Positions 45,082-54,437 of a stretch of 64,000 bases of DNA are shown piece after piece. How positions within the stretch are numbered: position 1 is the stretch's first letter; each line of letters begins with the position of its first letter. The stretch is from Caproicibacterium sp. BJN0003. GTDB taxonomy: Bacteria > Bacillota > Clostridia > Oscillospirales > Acutalibacteraceae. The notes beneath the pieces were generated by a model that was given only the letters and a program-made list of their open reading frames with translations, made no database searches and had not been told where the DNA came from. The stretch spans positions 186,001 to 250,000 of the forward strand of contig NZ_CP111108.1 of assembly GCF_026314295.1 (NCBI RefSeq). Direction: 5' to 3'. The translations under genes and the position numbers were made by a program.

Positions 45082-46296
45082 ATGAAGTTTATAGACGGCG
45101 GAATTACAGCACCGAAAGGGTTTATGGCAGGCGGAATGCACTGTGGGATTCGTCCCAATAAAAAGAAGCCGGACCTGATGATGCTTAAAAGTGAAGTCCC
45201 CTGTAATGCGGCCGGCGTTTATACCAGTAATCTGGTAAAAGGCGCATCGATCGAAGTTTGCAAAAAGCATTTGACGGATGGAATTGCCCAGGCTGTGATC
45301 GCTAATTCCGGCAACGCCAACACCTGTAATTCAGATGGAGTGGAAAAGGCCGAAAAAATGGCAGAAGCCGCCGCAAGTGCGTTAAAAATCAAAGCACAGG
45401 ATGTTTTGGTCGCGAGTACCGGAGTTATCGGACAGCCGCTGCCGATTGAGCCGATTATAAAGGCATCACCTGTTTTGGCAAAGAAACTCAGTAAAGAAGG
45501 CGGCGATGATGCTGCGAAAGCGCTGATGACGACAGATACGGTCCCTAAAAATCTTGCGGTAGAGTTTATGCTCGGGGACAATGTGGTACGTTTAGGCGGC
45601 GCCGCAAAGGGCAGCGGAATGATTCATCCGAATATGTGTACCATGCTCTGCTTTTTGACAACAGACGTTGCAATTTCAACGGAAGCACTGGAAAGTGCTT
45701 TGCAGGAGTCGGTGAAGAACAGCTTTAATATGATCAGCGTGGATGGAGATACCAGTACGAATGATACCTGCTGCATTATGGCAAACGGCCTTGCAAAAAA
45801 TGAGCCAATCACAACGGACGGAGAGGATTATCAGACCTTTTTAAAGGCAATGAAAATGCTTTGTACCGCACTTTGTAAGATGATGGCAAAAGACGGAGAA
45901 GGCGCAACAAAGCTTCTTGCTTGTCGGGTAACAGGAGTTTCTTCCGATGAAAATGCGAGAATCGTTGCAAAGACCATTATTTGTTCCTCTCTGGTAAAAG
46001 CTGCGATGTTCGGAGCAGATGCCAACTGGGGACGGGTGCTTTGTGCGATTGGATATTCCGGGGTGCCGGTGGATATCCATGCGGTCGATGTTGCGTTCCG
46101 TTCTAAAATGGGTGCAATTAATGTCTGCAAAGATGGCGCCGGAATCGATTTTGATGAAGACACTGCTAAGAAAATTCTTTTGGAAGACGAAATCGGGATC
46201 GATGTAACGCTCCATGACGGTGATTTTGAGGCAACTGCCTATGGGTGTGACCTCACTTACGATTATGTGAAAATTAACGGTGATTATCGGACCTGA
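45082..46296 (+). CDS. argJ: Ornithine acetyltransferase / N-acetylglutamate synthase
   Basis: 404 residues. The precursor self-cleaves before a Thr nucleophile: here T187 in MIHPNMCTML. The residue before it is Cys, where most homologues have Ala (NMATM); the Thr itself is kept. It recycles the acetyl group from N-acetylornithine to glutamate, so no argE is needed. RBS AAGGAGGG. Confidence 0.96.
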   Translation: MKFIDGGITAPKGFMAGGMHCGIRPNKKKPDLMMLKSEVPCNAAGVYTSNLVKGASIEVCKKHLTDGIAQAVIANSGNANTCNSDGVEKAEKMAEAAASALKIKAQDVLVASTGVIGQPLPIEPIIKASPVLAKKLSKEGGDDAAKALMTTDTVPKNLAVEFMLGDNVVRLGGAAKGSGMIHPNMCTMLCFLTTDVAISTEALESALQESVKNSFNMISVDGDTSTNDTCCIMANGLAKNEPITTDGEDYQTFLKAMKMLCTALCKMMAKDGEGATKLLACRVTGVSSDENARIVAKTIICSSLVKAAMFGADANWGRVLCAIGYSGVPVDIHAVDVAFRSKMGAINVCKDGAGIDFDEDTAKKILLEDEIGIDVTLHDGDFEATAYGCDLTYDYVKINGDYRT

Positions 46297-46315
46297 TGAG
46301 AAGGAGGAATCCCCC

Positions 46316-47173
46316 TTGAATATTTTAGATGCAGATCGGGCACAGGTTTTGGTGGAGGCGTTGCCTTATATCCAAAAGCTGGCGGGAAAAACAGTTGTTG
46401 TTAAGTACGGCGGAAACGCAATGATCGATGATCATCTGAAAGACGCTGTGATGAGCGATTTGGTTCTGATGCAGCTTGTTGGAATCCATGTGGTTTTGGT
46501 TCATGGCGGCGGCCCGGAAATCAATGCAATGCTCAAAAAGATCGGAAAGAAAAGCGAATTTATTAAGGGAATGCGTGTGACCGATCAGGAGACAATCGAC
46601 ATTGTTCAAATGGTCTTAGCAGGAAAAGTCAATAAAGACTTGGTGCAGCTTTTGCAGCGCCATGAGGGCAAAGCAATCGGACTTTGCGGCCTGGATGGCG
46701 ACCTGATGCGTGCAGTAAAGAAAGTTTCTGAAGATGACCTTGGGTTTGTCGGAGAAATTACAGAAGTCAAAAATGACGTGATCAATGATGCAATCGAAAA
46801 AGGATATATTCCGATTATTTCCACGGTAGCCGGCAGTCAGGAGGGTCAGGTATTTAATATCAATGCAGATATTGCCGCAGCACATATCGCGGCGAGTCTT
46901 CATGCTGAAAAGCTGATTTTGATGACGGATATTCGAGGACTTTTACGAGATAAAGACGATGAGGAAACCTTGATCCCGGTTGTCAATCTCTCTTCTGTGC
47001 CAAAACTGCAGAAAGATGGGGTTATCTCCGGCGGGATGATTCCGAAAATTGACTGTTGTGTAGAGGCAGTTCGCCAAGGTGTTAAGCGTGCGCATATTAT
47101 CGACGGCCGGGTTCCGCATTCCATTTTGGTGGAGCTCTTTACTGATGCCGGTATTGGCACGATGTTCTGTTAA
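46316..47173 (+). CDS. argB: Acetylglutamate kinase
   Basis: 285 residues from TTG 46316, eight bases after AAGGAGG; a GTG at 46280 in the same frame lies inside argJ. KYGGNAMID and HGGGPEINAML bind ATP and acetylglutamate. The second step of arginine synthesis and usually the site of arginine feedback. The N-terminal helix typical of arginine-sensitive hexameric kinases seems short, so sensitivity is uncertain. Confidence 0.95.
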   Translation: MNILDADRAQVLVEALPYIQKLAGKTVVVKYGGNAMIDDHLKDAVMSDLVLMQLVGIHVVLVHGGGPEINAMLKKIGKKSEFIKGMRVTDQETIDIVQMVLAGKVNKDLVQLLQRHEGKAIGLCGLDGDLMRAVKKVSEDDLGFVGEITEVKNDVINDAIEKGYIPIISTVAGSQEGQVFNINADIAAAHIAASLHAEKLILMTDIRGLLRDKDDEETLIPVVNLSSVPKLQKDGVISGGMIPKIDCCVEAVRQGVKRAHIIDGRVPHSILVELFTDAGIGTMFC

Positions 47174-47190
47174 TATAGAGGAGGCACTTT

Positions 47191-48360
47191 ATGGAATTTG
47201 AAAAAATCAAAGCACAGGCAGATCAATATATGATGCACACCTATCATCGCTTTTCTGCAGCGCTGGTAAAAGGAAAAAATGCGACCGCATGGGATGCAGA
47301 TGGAAAAAAGTATATTGATTTTACTGCCGGAATCGGTGTAAACAGTCTGGGATATGCCGATCCAAAATGGGTTGCGGCAGTTTCAAAACAGGCGGGAGAA
47401 ATTCAGCACACCTGTAATCTGTTTTATAATCCGCAGGTTACGTCATTAGCAGAGAATCTTTGTAAAACAGCGGGATTTTCAAAAGTGTTTTTTGGAAATA
47501 GCGGTGCAGAAGCAAACGAGTGCGCCGTTAAGGTTGCAAGAAAATATAGTTCTGATCGGTATGGCTTTGACCGCTGCGAAATAATTACCCTTCAAAATTC
47601 TTTTCATGGCAGAACGCTGGCAACTCTAGCTGCCACCGGACAGGAACATTTTCATGAGCTGTTTATGCCGCTGCCGACAGGATTTATTACCGCGGAGCCA
47701 AACCTTCAGAGCGTCATGGAGAAGCTCAGCGATAAGACCTGTGCAATTTTTTATGAGCCGATTCAGGGAGAGGGCGGCGTTTTGCCCCTGACTGCAGAGT
47801 TTGTAAAAGCGCTGCGGAAACTTTGTGATGAAAAGGATATCATTTTGGTGGCGGATGAGGTACAGACCGGTGTGGGGCGTTCCGGAACTTTTTATGCGAC
47901 AGAGCAGTTTGAAGTAAAGCCGGATGTGCTTACCAGTGCAAAGGGGCTCGGCGGCGGTTTGCCGATCGGAGCGTGTTTGGTTGGCGAAAAGTGCGCAGAG
48001 GTCCTCGGTGTTGGTGATCATGGAACCACTTTCGGCGGGAATCCGGTGGTTTGCGCAGGCGCAAATGTGGTTTTGGAGAGACTAAACACACCGGGATTTT
48101 TGCAGGAAGTCGTACAAAAAGGGGCCTTTTTGCAGGAATCGCTTCGTGAAATGAAAAACATTGAAAACGTGCGTGGTATGGGATTGATGGTTGGCGCGAA
48201 GCCAACCGGAAAAACGGCTGCCCAAATTGCAGATCAATGTGTGGAAAACGGATTGCTGGTGCTGACGGCAAAAGATGTTTTGCGCTTTTTACCGCCGCTT
48301 ACCATTACGATTGAGGAATTAAAAACGGGCCTTTCTATTTTGGAAAAGGTACTGGCTTAA
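47191..48360 (+). CDS. argD: Acetylornithine aminotransferase
   Basis: 389 residues, class-III PLP aminotransferase. PLP lysine K251 in TSAKGLGGGLPIG, preceded by VADEVQTGVGRSG. It converts N-acetylglutamate semialdehyde to N-acetylornithine using glutamate. RBS GAGGAGG. Confidence 0.96.
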   Translation: MEFEKIKAQADQYMMHTYHRFSAALVKGKNATAWDADGKKYIDFTAGIGVNSLGYADPKWVAAVSKQAGEIQHTCNLFYNPQVTSLAENLCKTAGFSKVFFGNSGAEANECAVKVARKYSSDRYGFDRCEIITLQNSFHGRTLATLAATGQEHFHELFMPLPTGFITAEPNLQSVMEKLSDKTCAIFYEPIQGEGGVLPLTAEFVKALRKLCDEKDIILVADEVQTGVGRSGTFYATEQFEVKPDVLTSAKGLGGGLPIGACLVGEKCAEVLGVGDHGTTFGGNPVVCAGANVVLERLNTPGFLQEVVQKGAFLQESLREMKNIENVRGMGLMVGAKPTGKTAAQIADQCVENGLLVLTAKDVLRFLPPLTITIEELKTGLSILEKVLA

Positions 48361-48381
48361 AATTTTTGAGGAGGCTTATCG

Positions 48382-49284
48382 ATGAAACATCTTTTAAAAA
48401 TGCTGGATCTTTCTTCTCAGGAGATCACAGAGATTCTGGACCTTGCCGATCAGCTCAAGTATGAGAAAAAGCATGACATTGCGCATCCGCGTCTGGCAGG
48501 AAAAACATTGGGAATGATTTTTGAAAAGGCCAGTACCCGTACGCGTGTTTCTTTTGAAGTTGGTATGTATCAGCTGGGAGGACTGCCGATCTTTCTTTCT
48601 TCAAAAGATATGCAGATCGGCCGCGGAGAACCGGTGCAGGATACCGCAAGGGTTCTTTCCCGGTATCTGGACGGAATTATGATTCGTACCTTTAAACAGA
48701 GCGAGGTAGAAGCGCTGGCTAATTTTGGGACTATTCCGATCATTAATGGTCTGACCGATTTATCTCACCCATGTCAGGTGCTTGCAGATCTGATGACGAT
48801 CCGTGAGAAGCATGGCAGTTTGGACGGCCTTAAAATGTGCTTTATCGGCGATGGAAATAATATGATGAATTCCCTGATCGTCGGTGGCCTTAAGATGAAG
48901 ATGGAAGTATCGGTTGCCTGCCCGCAGGGGTACCGCCCTGCAGCAGAAGTGCTGGATTTTGCACAGGCCTATCCGGCGTTCAGCATGACGACCGATCCGA
49001 AAGAAGCAGCTGTTGGAGCAGATGTCGTAATTACAGACGTCTGGGCTTCAATGGGGCAGGAAGATGAAGCTGCAAAACGCCGCAAAGCGTTTGAAGGATT
49101 TCAGATAAATGCAGAAGTGATGGCAAAAGCCAAAAAGGATGCCATGGTACTGCATTGCCTTCCGGCACATCGCGGAGAAGAAATTACTGCGGATGTATTT
49201 GAAAAACATTCCACAGAAATCTTTGAAGAGGCTGAAAACCGTCTACATGCTCAAAAAGCAGTCATGGTAAAACTGCTCGGCTGA
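48382..49284 (+). CDS. argF: Ornithine carbamoyltransferase
   Basis: 300 residues. Carbamoyl-phosphate loop S51-T52-R53-T54, LSHPCQVLADL and HCLPAHRGEE for ornithine. It makes citrulline, which argG uses, closing the pathway encoded in this operon. Last gene, followed by a terminator. An anabolic role fits the operon. Confidence 0.96.
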   Translation: MKHLLKMLDLSSQEITEILDLADQLKYEKKHDIAHPRLAGKTLGMIFEKASTRTRVSFEVGMYQLGGLPIFLSSKDMQIGRGEPVQDTARVLSRYLDGIMIRTFKQSEVEALANFGTIPIINGLTDLSHPCQVLADLMTIREKHGSLDGLKMCFIGDGNNMMNSLIVGGLKMKMEVSVACPQGYRPAAEVLDFAQAYPAFSMTTDPKEAAVGADVVITDVWASMGQEDEAAKRRKAFEGFQINAEVMAKAKKDAMVLHCLPAHRGEEITADVFEKHSTEIFEEAENRLHAQKAVMVKLLG

Positions 49285-49308
49285 GATTTCTCTCTGATTC
49301 AGTGTAAA

Positions 49309-49356
49309 TAAAAAGTGCTTCAGAAATCGTTTCTCGGTTTCTGCAGCACTTTTTTG
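49309..49356 (+). terminator. Terminator of the arginine operon
   Basis: AAAAAGTGCT-AGAAA and TTTCT-AGCACTTTTTT pair around a central loop, followed by Ts; it may also serve the convergent gene at 49360. Confidence 0.88.
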
Positions 49357-49359
49357 TAG

Positions 49360-50595
49360 TTATAAAGCTTTTATCATCTTTTTCCATGCCTTTTGCAGGT
49401 CATGAAATTGCTGATTATGGGTTGGTACGTTCTTAACGTATTTTTCCATTTCATAAAATAAATTGTAGTACCGTCTGTCATTAAAATAAGAACAGACATA
49501 TGGCAGACATTCTTGAAGATTTTGTAAGGACTGATCCATCATTTCTGTAAAAGAATCCGGTTGGGTCAGGTAAGTATATAGGGGCTTATAGCGAGCCCAG
49601 CCGAGGCAGGCTTTATAAAAACGATTATTAACAGCAGCAGAATCATAAAGCGAAATCTGTTTCAGCTTTAAAGGAAGGACCCCGCGAAGAAGGGTTCCAT
49701 AAAAGGAGAACCCATCGTGAAATGTATAAACAGGAATCCACTTGACGTTATATTCTTTAAGGCAGGTGCTGAGAATACTGTCTTCCCCCCGTGCCCCCGG
49801 CGGATTATAAAATGGCAAAACTTTTGTCCGTTTTGTCAAATTGATTCCAAGATTTCCTCCGCTTATAAATTTTGCACCATTTGCTTCTAAAGCGAGGTTT
49901 GCCTGATGTTCGCTCAAAATGGTTTTATCTGCATATGTAACTCCGCCGGATGCAATCAAGCGCTCAACCTCGTCCCATTTTAAGACATCACTGCTCAGAG
50001 CATCTGTGAAGCGGTGAAAGATTTCTTTTGAGAGAATCCCATCGAAATCGATAGAAGGAACAGGCGTTAGATAGCCGCAGTGATATCCGTTTGTGATATC
50101 GGAAAATTGCAGATAACGGATATGTTCTTCCAAGACGTTCTGACCGCTCCAAAGAGAAATTCCGCTTGATTCTGTTACCGCCATGGGATATTCATCGTCA
50201 TCAAGAAAGATAATTCCATCAACGTTTTCACGCAGAGCTTCATATAAAATAATATTTCGCTGCATAGCATAGCCGGTTCCAAATACGCCGGCAGCTTCTT
50301 CTTTTGTTAAAATGGAGTCTTTCACAAGCTTCTGCTTTTCTTTTTCAATGTCATCCGGACCAATAAAGCGGCATAGATAAAATGCTTCTCGGTCTTCTGC
50401 ACTAAGATTGTCATAGTCTTCTTTTTTGGTATTATTATAGCTGGGATCATACGCGACAAATAAAGATAAAAGGAACCGCTTATCAGATAAGAAATGGGAT
50501 TCTTTTAGATGATAGATATAAGCACGCAGTACATTTTTAAAGCCAATTCGTCCAGTTGCAAACCCGATTGCAATGTGCTTTTTCCCATCTGTCAT
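49360..50595 (-). CDS. Putative glycosyltransferase (GT-A-like)
   Basis: 411 residues from ATG 50595, with GGAGAGG upstream; an in-frame ATG at 50610 is possible. A start like a nucleotide-sugar enzyme (HIAIGFATGRIGFKNVLRAYI) and an acidic IIFLDDDEYP segment around residue 145-155, as expected for a DxD metal site. A later GGNLGINLT and GEDSILST pattern is shared with GT-A transferases. No signal peptide or membrane helix. I cannot name donor or acceptor. It is transcribed alone from promoter TTGCAT-N17-TATAAT (50664-50659, 50641-50636). Confidence 0.6.
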   Translation of the reverse strand: MTDGKKHIAIGFATGRIGFKNVLRAYIYHLKESHFLSDKRFLLSLFVAYDPSYNNTKKEDYDNLSAEDREAFYLCRFIGPDDIEKEKQKLVKDSILTKEEAAGVFGTGYAMQRNIILYEALRENVDGIIFLDDDEYPMAVTESSGISLWSGQNVLEEHIRYLQFSDITNGYHCGYLTPVPSIDFDGILSKEIFHRFTDALSSDVLKWDEVERLIASGGVTYADKTILSEHQANLALEANGAKFISGGNLGINLTKRTKVLPFYNPPGARGEDSILSTCLKEYNVKWIPVYTFHDGFSFYGTLLRGVLPLKLKQISLYDSAAVNNRFYKACLGWARYKPLYTYLTQPDSFTEMMDQSLQNLQECLPYVCSYFNDRRYYNLFYEMEKYVKNVPTHNQQFHDLQKAWKKMIKAL

Positions 50596-50713
50596 AAAAT
50601 CCTCTCCCATTCTTTGTGGTTTGATGTATTTAATTATTATACCATTATTTAGCCTGGAATGCAAAAAATTGGACAAGCTCATTTTAGGATGATAATCGCT
50701 GTTGTACAAAAAC

Positions 50714-50751
50714 AAAAAGTCCGACTCGAAAAAACGAGTTGGACTTTTTGC
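50714..50751. terminator. Terminator after the aminotransferase gene
   Basis: AAAAAGTCCGACTCG and CGAGTTGGACTTTTT pair (one wobble) around an A6 loop. It closes the leftward dehydrogenase/aminotransferase operon and lies upstream of the glycosyltransferase promoter. Confidence 0.88.
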
Positions 50752-50770
50752 TTATAAGGAGATAAATCTT

Positions 50771-51964
50771 TTATGCAAGTGATTTTACAAAATTGGCCAT
50801 CCGATTGGTTGCTTCCAAAATGTTTTCATTAGAAGTCGCATAGGAAAGACGGACAAAATCCCCGCATTCTTTTCCAAGACCAATTCCGGGAACAGTACCA
50901 ACGAGCTTTTCTTCCAGCAGCCGTTCGGAAAATTCCTGTCCGGAGAGTCCGGTATCGGAGACATCAATAAAAACATAAAAGGCGCCGGAGGGGCGAACAT
51001 AATGAATCTGTGGAATTTTATCAAGCTGTTCCATGATTAACTTTCTGCGTTCCTTAAACTTTTTCTGCATTTCTTTTACGGCTGCTTCTGTTTCAGGGAG
51101 ATCTACAGAATTTGCAAGACCAATTTGCAAAAAAGTGGGGCAGCAGGTGGAAGAATACTGATGAAATTTTAAAATATAATCCATATGCCGTTTGTCAACT
51201 GCTAAATATCCAAGCCGCCAGCCGGTCATGGCATAGGTCTTCGAAAAACCGCACATGATAAGCGCCCGTTCCCGCATTCCGGGAAAAGAAGCCATCGAGC
51301 AGAAAGGTTCATCATAAGTTAGACGGTCATAAATTTCGTCCGAAAAGACGAGAAGATCATATTTACAGGCAAGTTTTGCGAGACCTTCCAAAATTTCGCG
51401 GTGATAAGCAACACCGGTTGGATTGCAGGGATTATTGAGAATAATCATTCTGGTACGGTCGGTGATATGAGCTTCGGTTTCAGCAAGATCGATCTGAAAG
51501 CCATTTTCTTCTTTTAAAGGAAGCGAAACGACAGTGCCCCCTGCTAGATGAACCAAATTCTCATAGCTCACAAAAGCAGGGGAAAAGATGATAACTTCAT
51601 CTCCCGCACTAATTGTAGAGAGCAACGCATTGTTAATTGCTTCTGCACCGCCGCATGTCACAAGAATTTCGGTCGCAGGGTCGTAATGAACTCCCATATC
51701 CCGCTCCAGAATTTTCGAAATCTTTTCGCGTAGTTCCGGCATGCCGCGGTTGGAACCATAATGTGTAAAGTTGGCTTCCAAAGCGGCGATCGTTGCTTTT
51801 TTAATTGGTTCCGGCGTATTGAAATCCGGTTCCCCTGCTACCAGAGGAATTACTGTTTTGCCGGCGTCTTTCATGGCACGGACTTTATCGAGCATGACGC
51901 GAATTAAAGAGGAAGAAGTGGAATCCATACGTTCGGCGCCTGCAAAAATCTCTCTTTTTTTCAT
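50771..51964 (-). CDS. Class I/II PLP-dependent aminotransferase
   Basis: 397 residues from ATG 51964, seven bases after GGAGG. Fold-type I aminotransferase; PLP lysine K242 in GFSKTYAMTGWRLG, with NNPCNPTGVA and DEIYDRL upstream. Closest in pattern to aspartate/aromatic AspC-like enzymes, specificity unknown. It lies 13 bases after the 2-hydroxyacid dehydrogenase gene and shares its promoter, which has the PucR-type repeats. I infer it handles the amino group of the compound used by this locus. Confidence 0.88.
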   Translation of the reverse strand: MKKREIFAGAERMDSTSSSLIRVMLDKVRAMKDAGKTVIPLVAGEPDFNTPEPIKKATIAALEANFTHYGSNRGMPELREKISKILERDMGVHYDPATEILVTCGGAEAINNALLSTISAGDEVIIFSPAFVSYENLVHLAGGTVVSLPLKEENGFQIDLAETEAHITDRTRMIILNNPCNPTGVAYHREILEGLAKLACKYDLLVFSDEIYDRLTYDEPFCSMASFPGMRERALIMCGFSKTYAMTGWRLGYLAVDKRHMDYILKFHQYSSTCCPTFLQIGLANSVDLPETEAAVKEMQKKFKERRKLIMEQLDKIPQIHYVRPSGAFYVFIDVSDTGLSGQEFSERLLEEKLVGTVPGIGLGKECGDFVRLSYATSNENILEATNRMANFVKSLA

Positions 51965-51977
51965 AAGAAATCCTCCT

Positions 51978-52949
51978 TTAGCTGGCTTTGTCAATCGGGT
52001 TTGGGTTGTTTACAGGAAAAGTAGGAACCTGACCCTTGAGTGTTTCGACAATTCCCAAAGCAGCCTGATAACTCATTCGTTCCAGAGAACGTCCAGTAAA
52101 GGCTGCGGTATGCGGAGAGACAATTACATTATCCAAATGGAGAATGGGGTTATTCATATTTGGAATCCCACCATCAAAAACATCGATAGCAGCACCGGCA
52201 ATCTTTTTTTCTGCCAATATTTTAGTCAATGCTTTTTCATCGGTCACTTCTCCGCGGGCCGTGTTGATCAGGTAAGCGGTTGGCTTCATCAAAGCAAGCT
52301 TTTCCGCGCTGAGAAGATTCCTGGTAGAAGAGGTGAGCGGTACATGAAGGGAAAGGAAATCAGCGGAGCGGATCACCTCATCCAGATCATTTGTGAGAAT
52401 TCCGTATTCTGTTTTCATTGGCTTAGTTAAACGACGTTTATGGCCGATAACGTTCATGCCAAGTCCGTAAAATGCTTTTTTGGCGACCATGGTACCAATA
52501 GTTCCAACACCAATAATTCCAAGTGTTTTGCCCTCTAGGTCCATTCCGCAGATAGAACGAATTTCCCAGTTCCCTGCTTTGAGTCCTTCGTTATATTCAA
52601 AGGTACGTTTAGCAAGAAGCAAAATCAGACCGATTGTATATTCTGCTACGGAATTTTGATTTGCCTTAGCAGCATTTGTAACTTGAATCCCAAGTTCAGT
52701 AGCACTTTTTACGTCAATTCCATTGACACCGACTCCATGCATGGAGATTGCTTTCAGTTTTGGGCAGTTTTCCATAATTCTGCGGCTGATTGTTGCGTTG
52801 CGGGTCAGAATTGCATCGCAATCCGACGCTTCTTTTAAGACCGTCTCTTCATCAATTCCCGTTCCCATTCGGATTTCATATCCCTGTTCTCGGAGAAGTT
52901 CTTTTCCGGATTCGTTGATATCTTCTGTAATTAGCACCTTATAACTCAT
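51978..52949 (-). CDS. D-2-hydroxyacid dehydrogenase (SerA-like)
   Basis: 323 residues from ATG 52949, nine bases after AAGGAG; an ATG nine bases earlier touches the ribosome site and is less likely. Rossmann motif GIIGVGTIGTMVAKKA, NAD-binding INTARGEVTDEKAL and the catalytic His in VSPHTAAFTG. It lacks the C-terminal ACT domain of long phosphoglycerate dehydrogenases, so a general 2-oxoacid reductase is as likely as a serine-pathway enzyme. In the locus it could reduce the 2-oxoacid made by the adjoining aminotransferase, serving as electron sink. Confidence 0.85.
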   Translation of the reverse strand: MSYKVLITEDINESGKELLREQGYEIRMGTGIDEETVLKEASDCDAILTRNATISRRIMENCPKLKAISMHGVGVNGIDVKSATELGIQVTNAAKANQNSVAEYTIGLILLLAKRTFEYNEGLKAGNWEIRSICGMDLEGKTLGIIGVGTIGTMVAKKAFYGLGMNVIGHKRRLTKPMKTEYGILTNDLDEVIRSADFLSLHVPLTSSTRNLLSAEKLALMKPTAYLINTARGEVTDEKALTKILAEKKIAGAAIDVFDGGIPNMNNPILHLDNVIVSPHTAAFTGRSLERMSYQAALGIVETLKGQVPTFPVNNPNPIDKAS

Positions 52950-53285
52950 ATATGCCATCTCCTTAAAAGCACAGCGTGTACTAGCTAGTATGAAATTTAG
53001 AACGTGTAATCCTGCATTTGAGAACATTTTAACAAGTCTTTACTGCTTCTGCAATCGACGATCAGTCCAGAAAACATGAAAGTTATGGACGATAAGTCCA
53101 TCTAAAAAGTAAAACCTTATATGAACAATTTTTTTTAAATAATTCATTATAAAATTTTTATTTATAAAAAATCATTGACAGAAGTATTTTGGCATTATTA
53201 TAATAAGGGAAACGACGATGTTTTTCTTTGTATGCAAAGAGAAGCATCGCCGTTTTTTTACAAGCTTTAAGGAGGTGTATGAGTT
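52950..53285. promoter_or_regulatory. Divergent control region of the PucR locus
   Basis: 336 bases without a gene. Leftward promoter: TTGCAG (53054-53049), 17-base spacer, extended -10 TAAAAT (53031-53026). A TCGAC-N5-GTCCA site (53055-53069) abuts its -35, and a perfect TGGAC-N5-GTCCA site (53086-53100) lies 31 bases further. Rightward promoter: TTGACA (53175-53180), 18-base spacer, TATAAT (53199-53204), followed at once by a terminator-like hairpin. Confidence 0.65.
53211..53258 (+). promoter_or_regulatory. Leader hairpin directly downstream of the pucR promoter
   Basis: CGACGATG with CATCGCCG (one mismatch) and an inner CTTTG-TATG-CAAAG stem, followed by seven Ts. It begins within about ten bases of the predicted start, so most transcripts might end here unless the hairpin is overcome. 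A short RNA product is also possible. Confidence 0.65.
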
Positions 53286-54437
53286 TTGCCACTGCGTATA
53301 AGAGAGATTGTTGATCGTCAAATCCTAAATGGAATTAAACTAGTAGCAGGGGCCTCTGGAGCAGAAAATTCAGTTCTATGGGTAAATGTAATGGAAATTT
53401 TGGATACCCCTGATTCTCTGCAAAAGGATGAGTTACTGGTGACGACTGGATATCAGCTTGCAAATGAAAAGCGATACAGCGATTTAATTCAAAAACTGGA
53501 ACGCAGAGGGATTAGTGGAATTTTAATTCAGCTTGGCTATTATGTAGATGATGTGCCGGATTATATTATTCGGGAAGCAAATCGCTTGCATTTGCCGATT
53601 TTAACGATTCCGCCTCATTTGACCTTTTCGGCGATCATGCACATTCTAATTGGAGAAATTCAGCGTCAGACTGCAGCACAGGAAGATGAGAGTACAAAAA
53701 AGTTGTTGCCTCTTTTAAAGAAGCACATGGAACAGAATCAACCATCAAAAGAATTGCCTGGATATATTTTTGTAGCGGTCCCTGCTCCGGACCGTCAAGT
53801 TCCGCCAAAAGAATTGCAGGAGGGAATTAACCGTATTTCGTCTTACCTGTATTCGCAGGCTGCATGGTATATCCGGTCGCAGCTTCCGGATGGAAAAACG
53901 GTTTTTTATCTGAATTTAGCGGAAAAAAATACGATTCAGGATGTTATTTTTGAGCTGACGATTCTTCTTACTTTTTTATCAGAAGAGCAGAGAATTAGCT
54001 ATTATGTAGGGGAATATGACTTGGAAGACACTGACGATTTAGAAAAAAGTTTCTTTGCAGCTGCAAAATGCTGTAAAGCTTTAGAACAAATTGGCGCAAA
54101 ACGAGGCGTCTTTCGCAGCAAAAACATGTCGTTTTTTTCTATTTTCAGCAGTTTTCATCAAAACGGGGAAGAAATTTTGCGCAGTCAGCGACCAGAGCTG
54201 CAAAAGCTGCTTGATTATGATCGCACTCATAGTACGCACTATGTTCATACACTTCGGGTATATCTTGCACATGAAGGCAGTCAGGCAAAAGCCGCAAGCA
54301 GACTTTTTATTCACCGCCATACAATGGCAAAGCGGCTCGAAAAAATCTGTGAATTGGGGAATTGGGATTTGGAAGATTATTATACACGTACCTATCTTTC
54401 GCTTTGCTTGATGCTGCATGATTATTATGGAGTTTAA
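53286..54437 (+). CDS. PucR-family transcriptional regulator
   Basis: 383 residues from TTG 53286, ten bases after AAGGAGG. N-terminal PucR domain (VLWVNVMEILDTPDSLQKDELLVTTGY), a middle GGDEF-like/CdaR-type region without catalytic motifs, and a C-terminal PucR helix-turn-helix (SQAKAASRLFIHRHTMAKRLEKI). PucR proteins activate purine or amino-acid catabolic genes in response to substrate. It lies between the two operons of the locus; shared repeats in both control regions are candidate sites. Confidence 0.9.
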   Translation: MPLRIREIVDRQILNGIKLVAGASGAENSVLWVNVMEILDTPDSLQKDELLVTTGYQLANEKRYSDLIQKLERRGISGILIQLGYYVDDVPDYIIREANRLHLPILTIPPHLTFSAIMHILIGEIQRQTAAQEDESTKKLLPLLKKHMEQNQPSKELPGYIFVAVPAPDRQVPPKELQEGINRISSYLYSQAAWYIRSQLPDGKTVFYLNLAEKNTIQDVIFELTILLTFLSEEQRISYYVGEYDLEDTDDLEKSFFAAAKCCKALEQIGAKRGVFRSKNMSFFSIFSSFHQNGEEILRSQRPELQKLLDYDRTHSTHYVHTLRVYLAHEGSQAKAASRLFIHRHTMAKRLEKICELGNWDLEDYYTRTYLSLCLMLHDYYGV

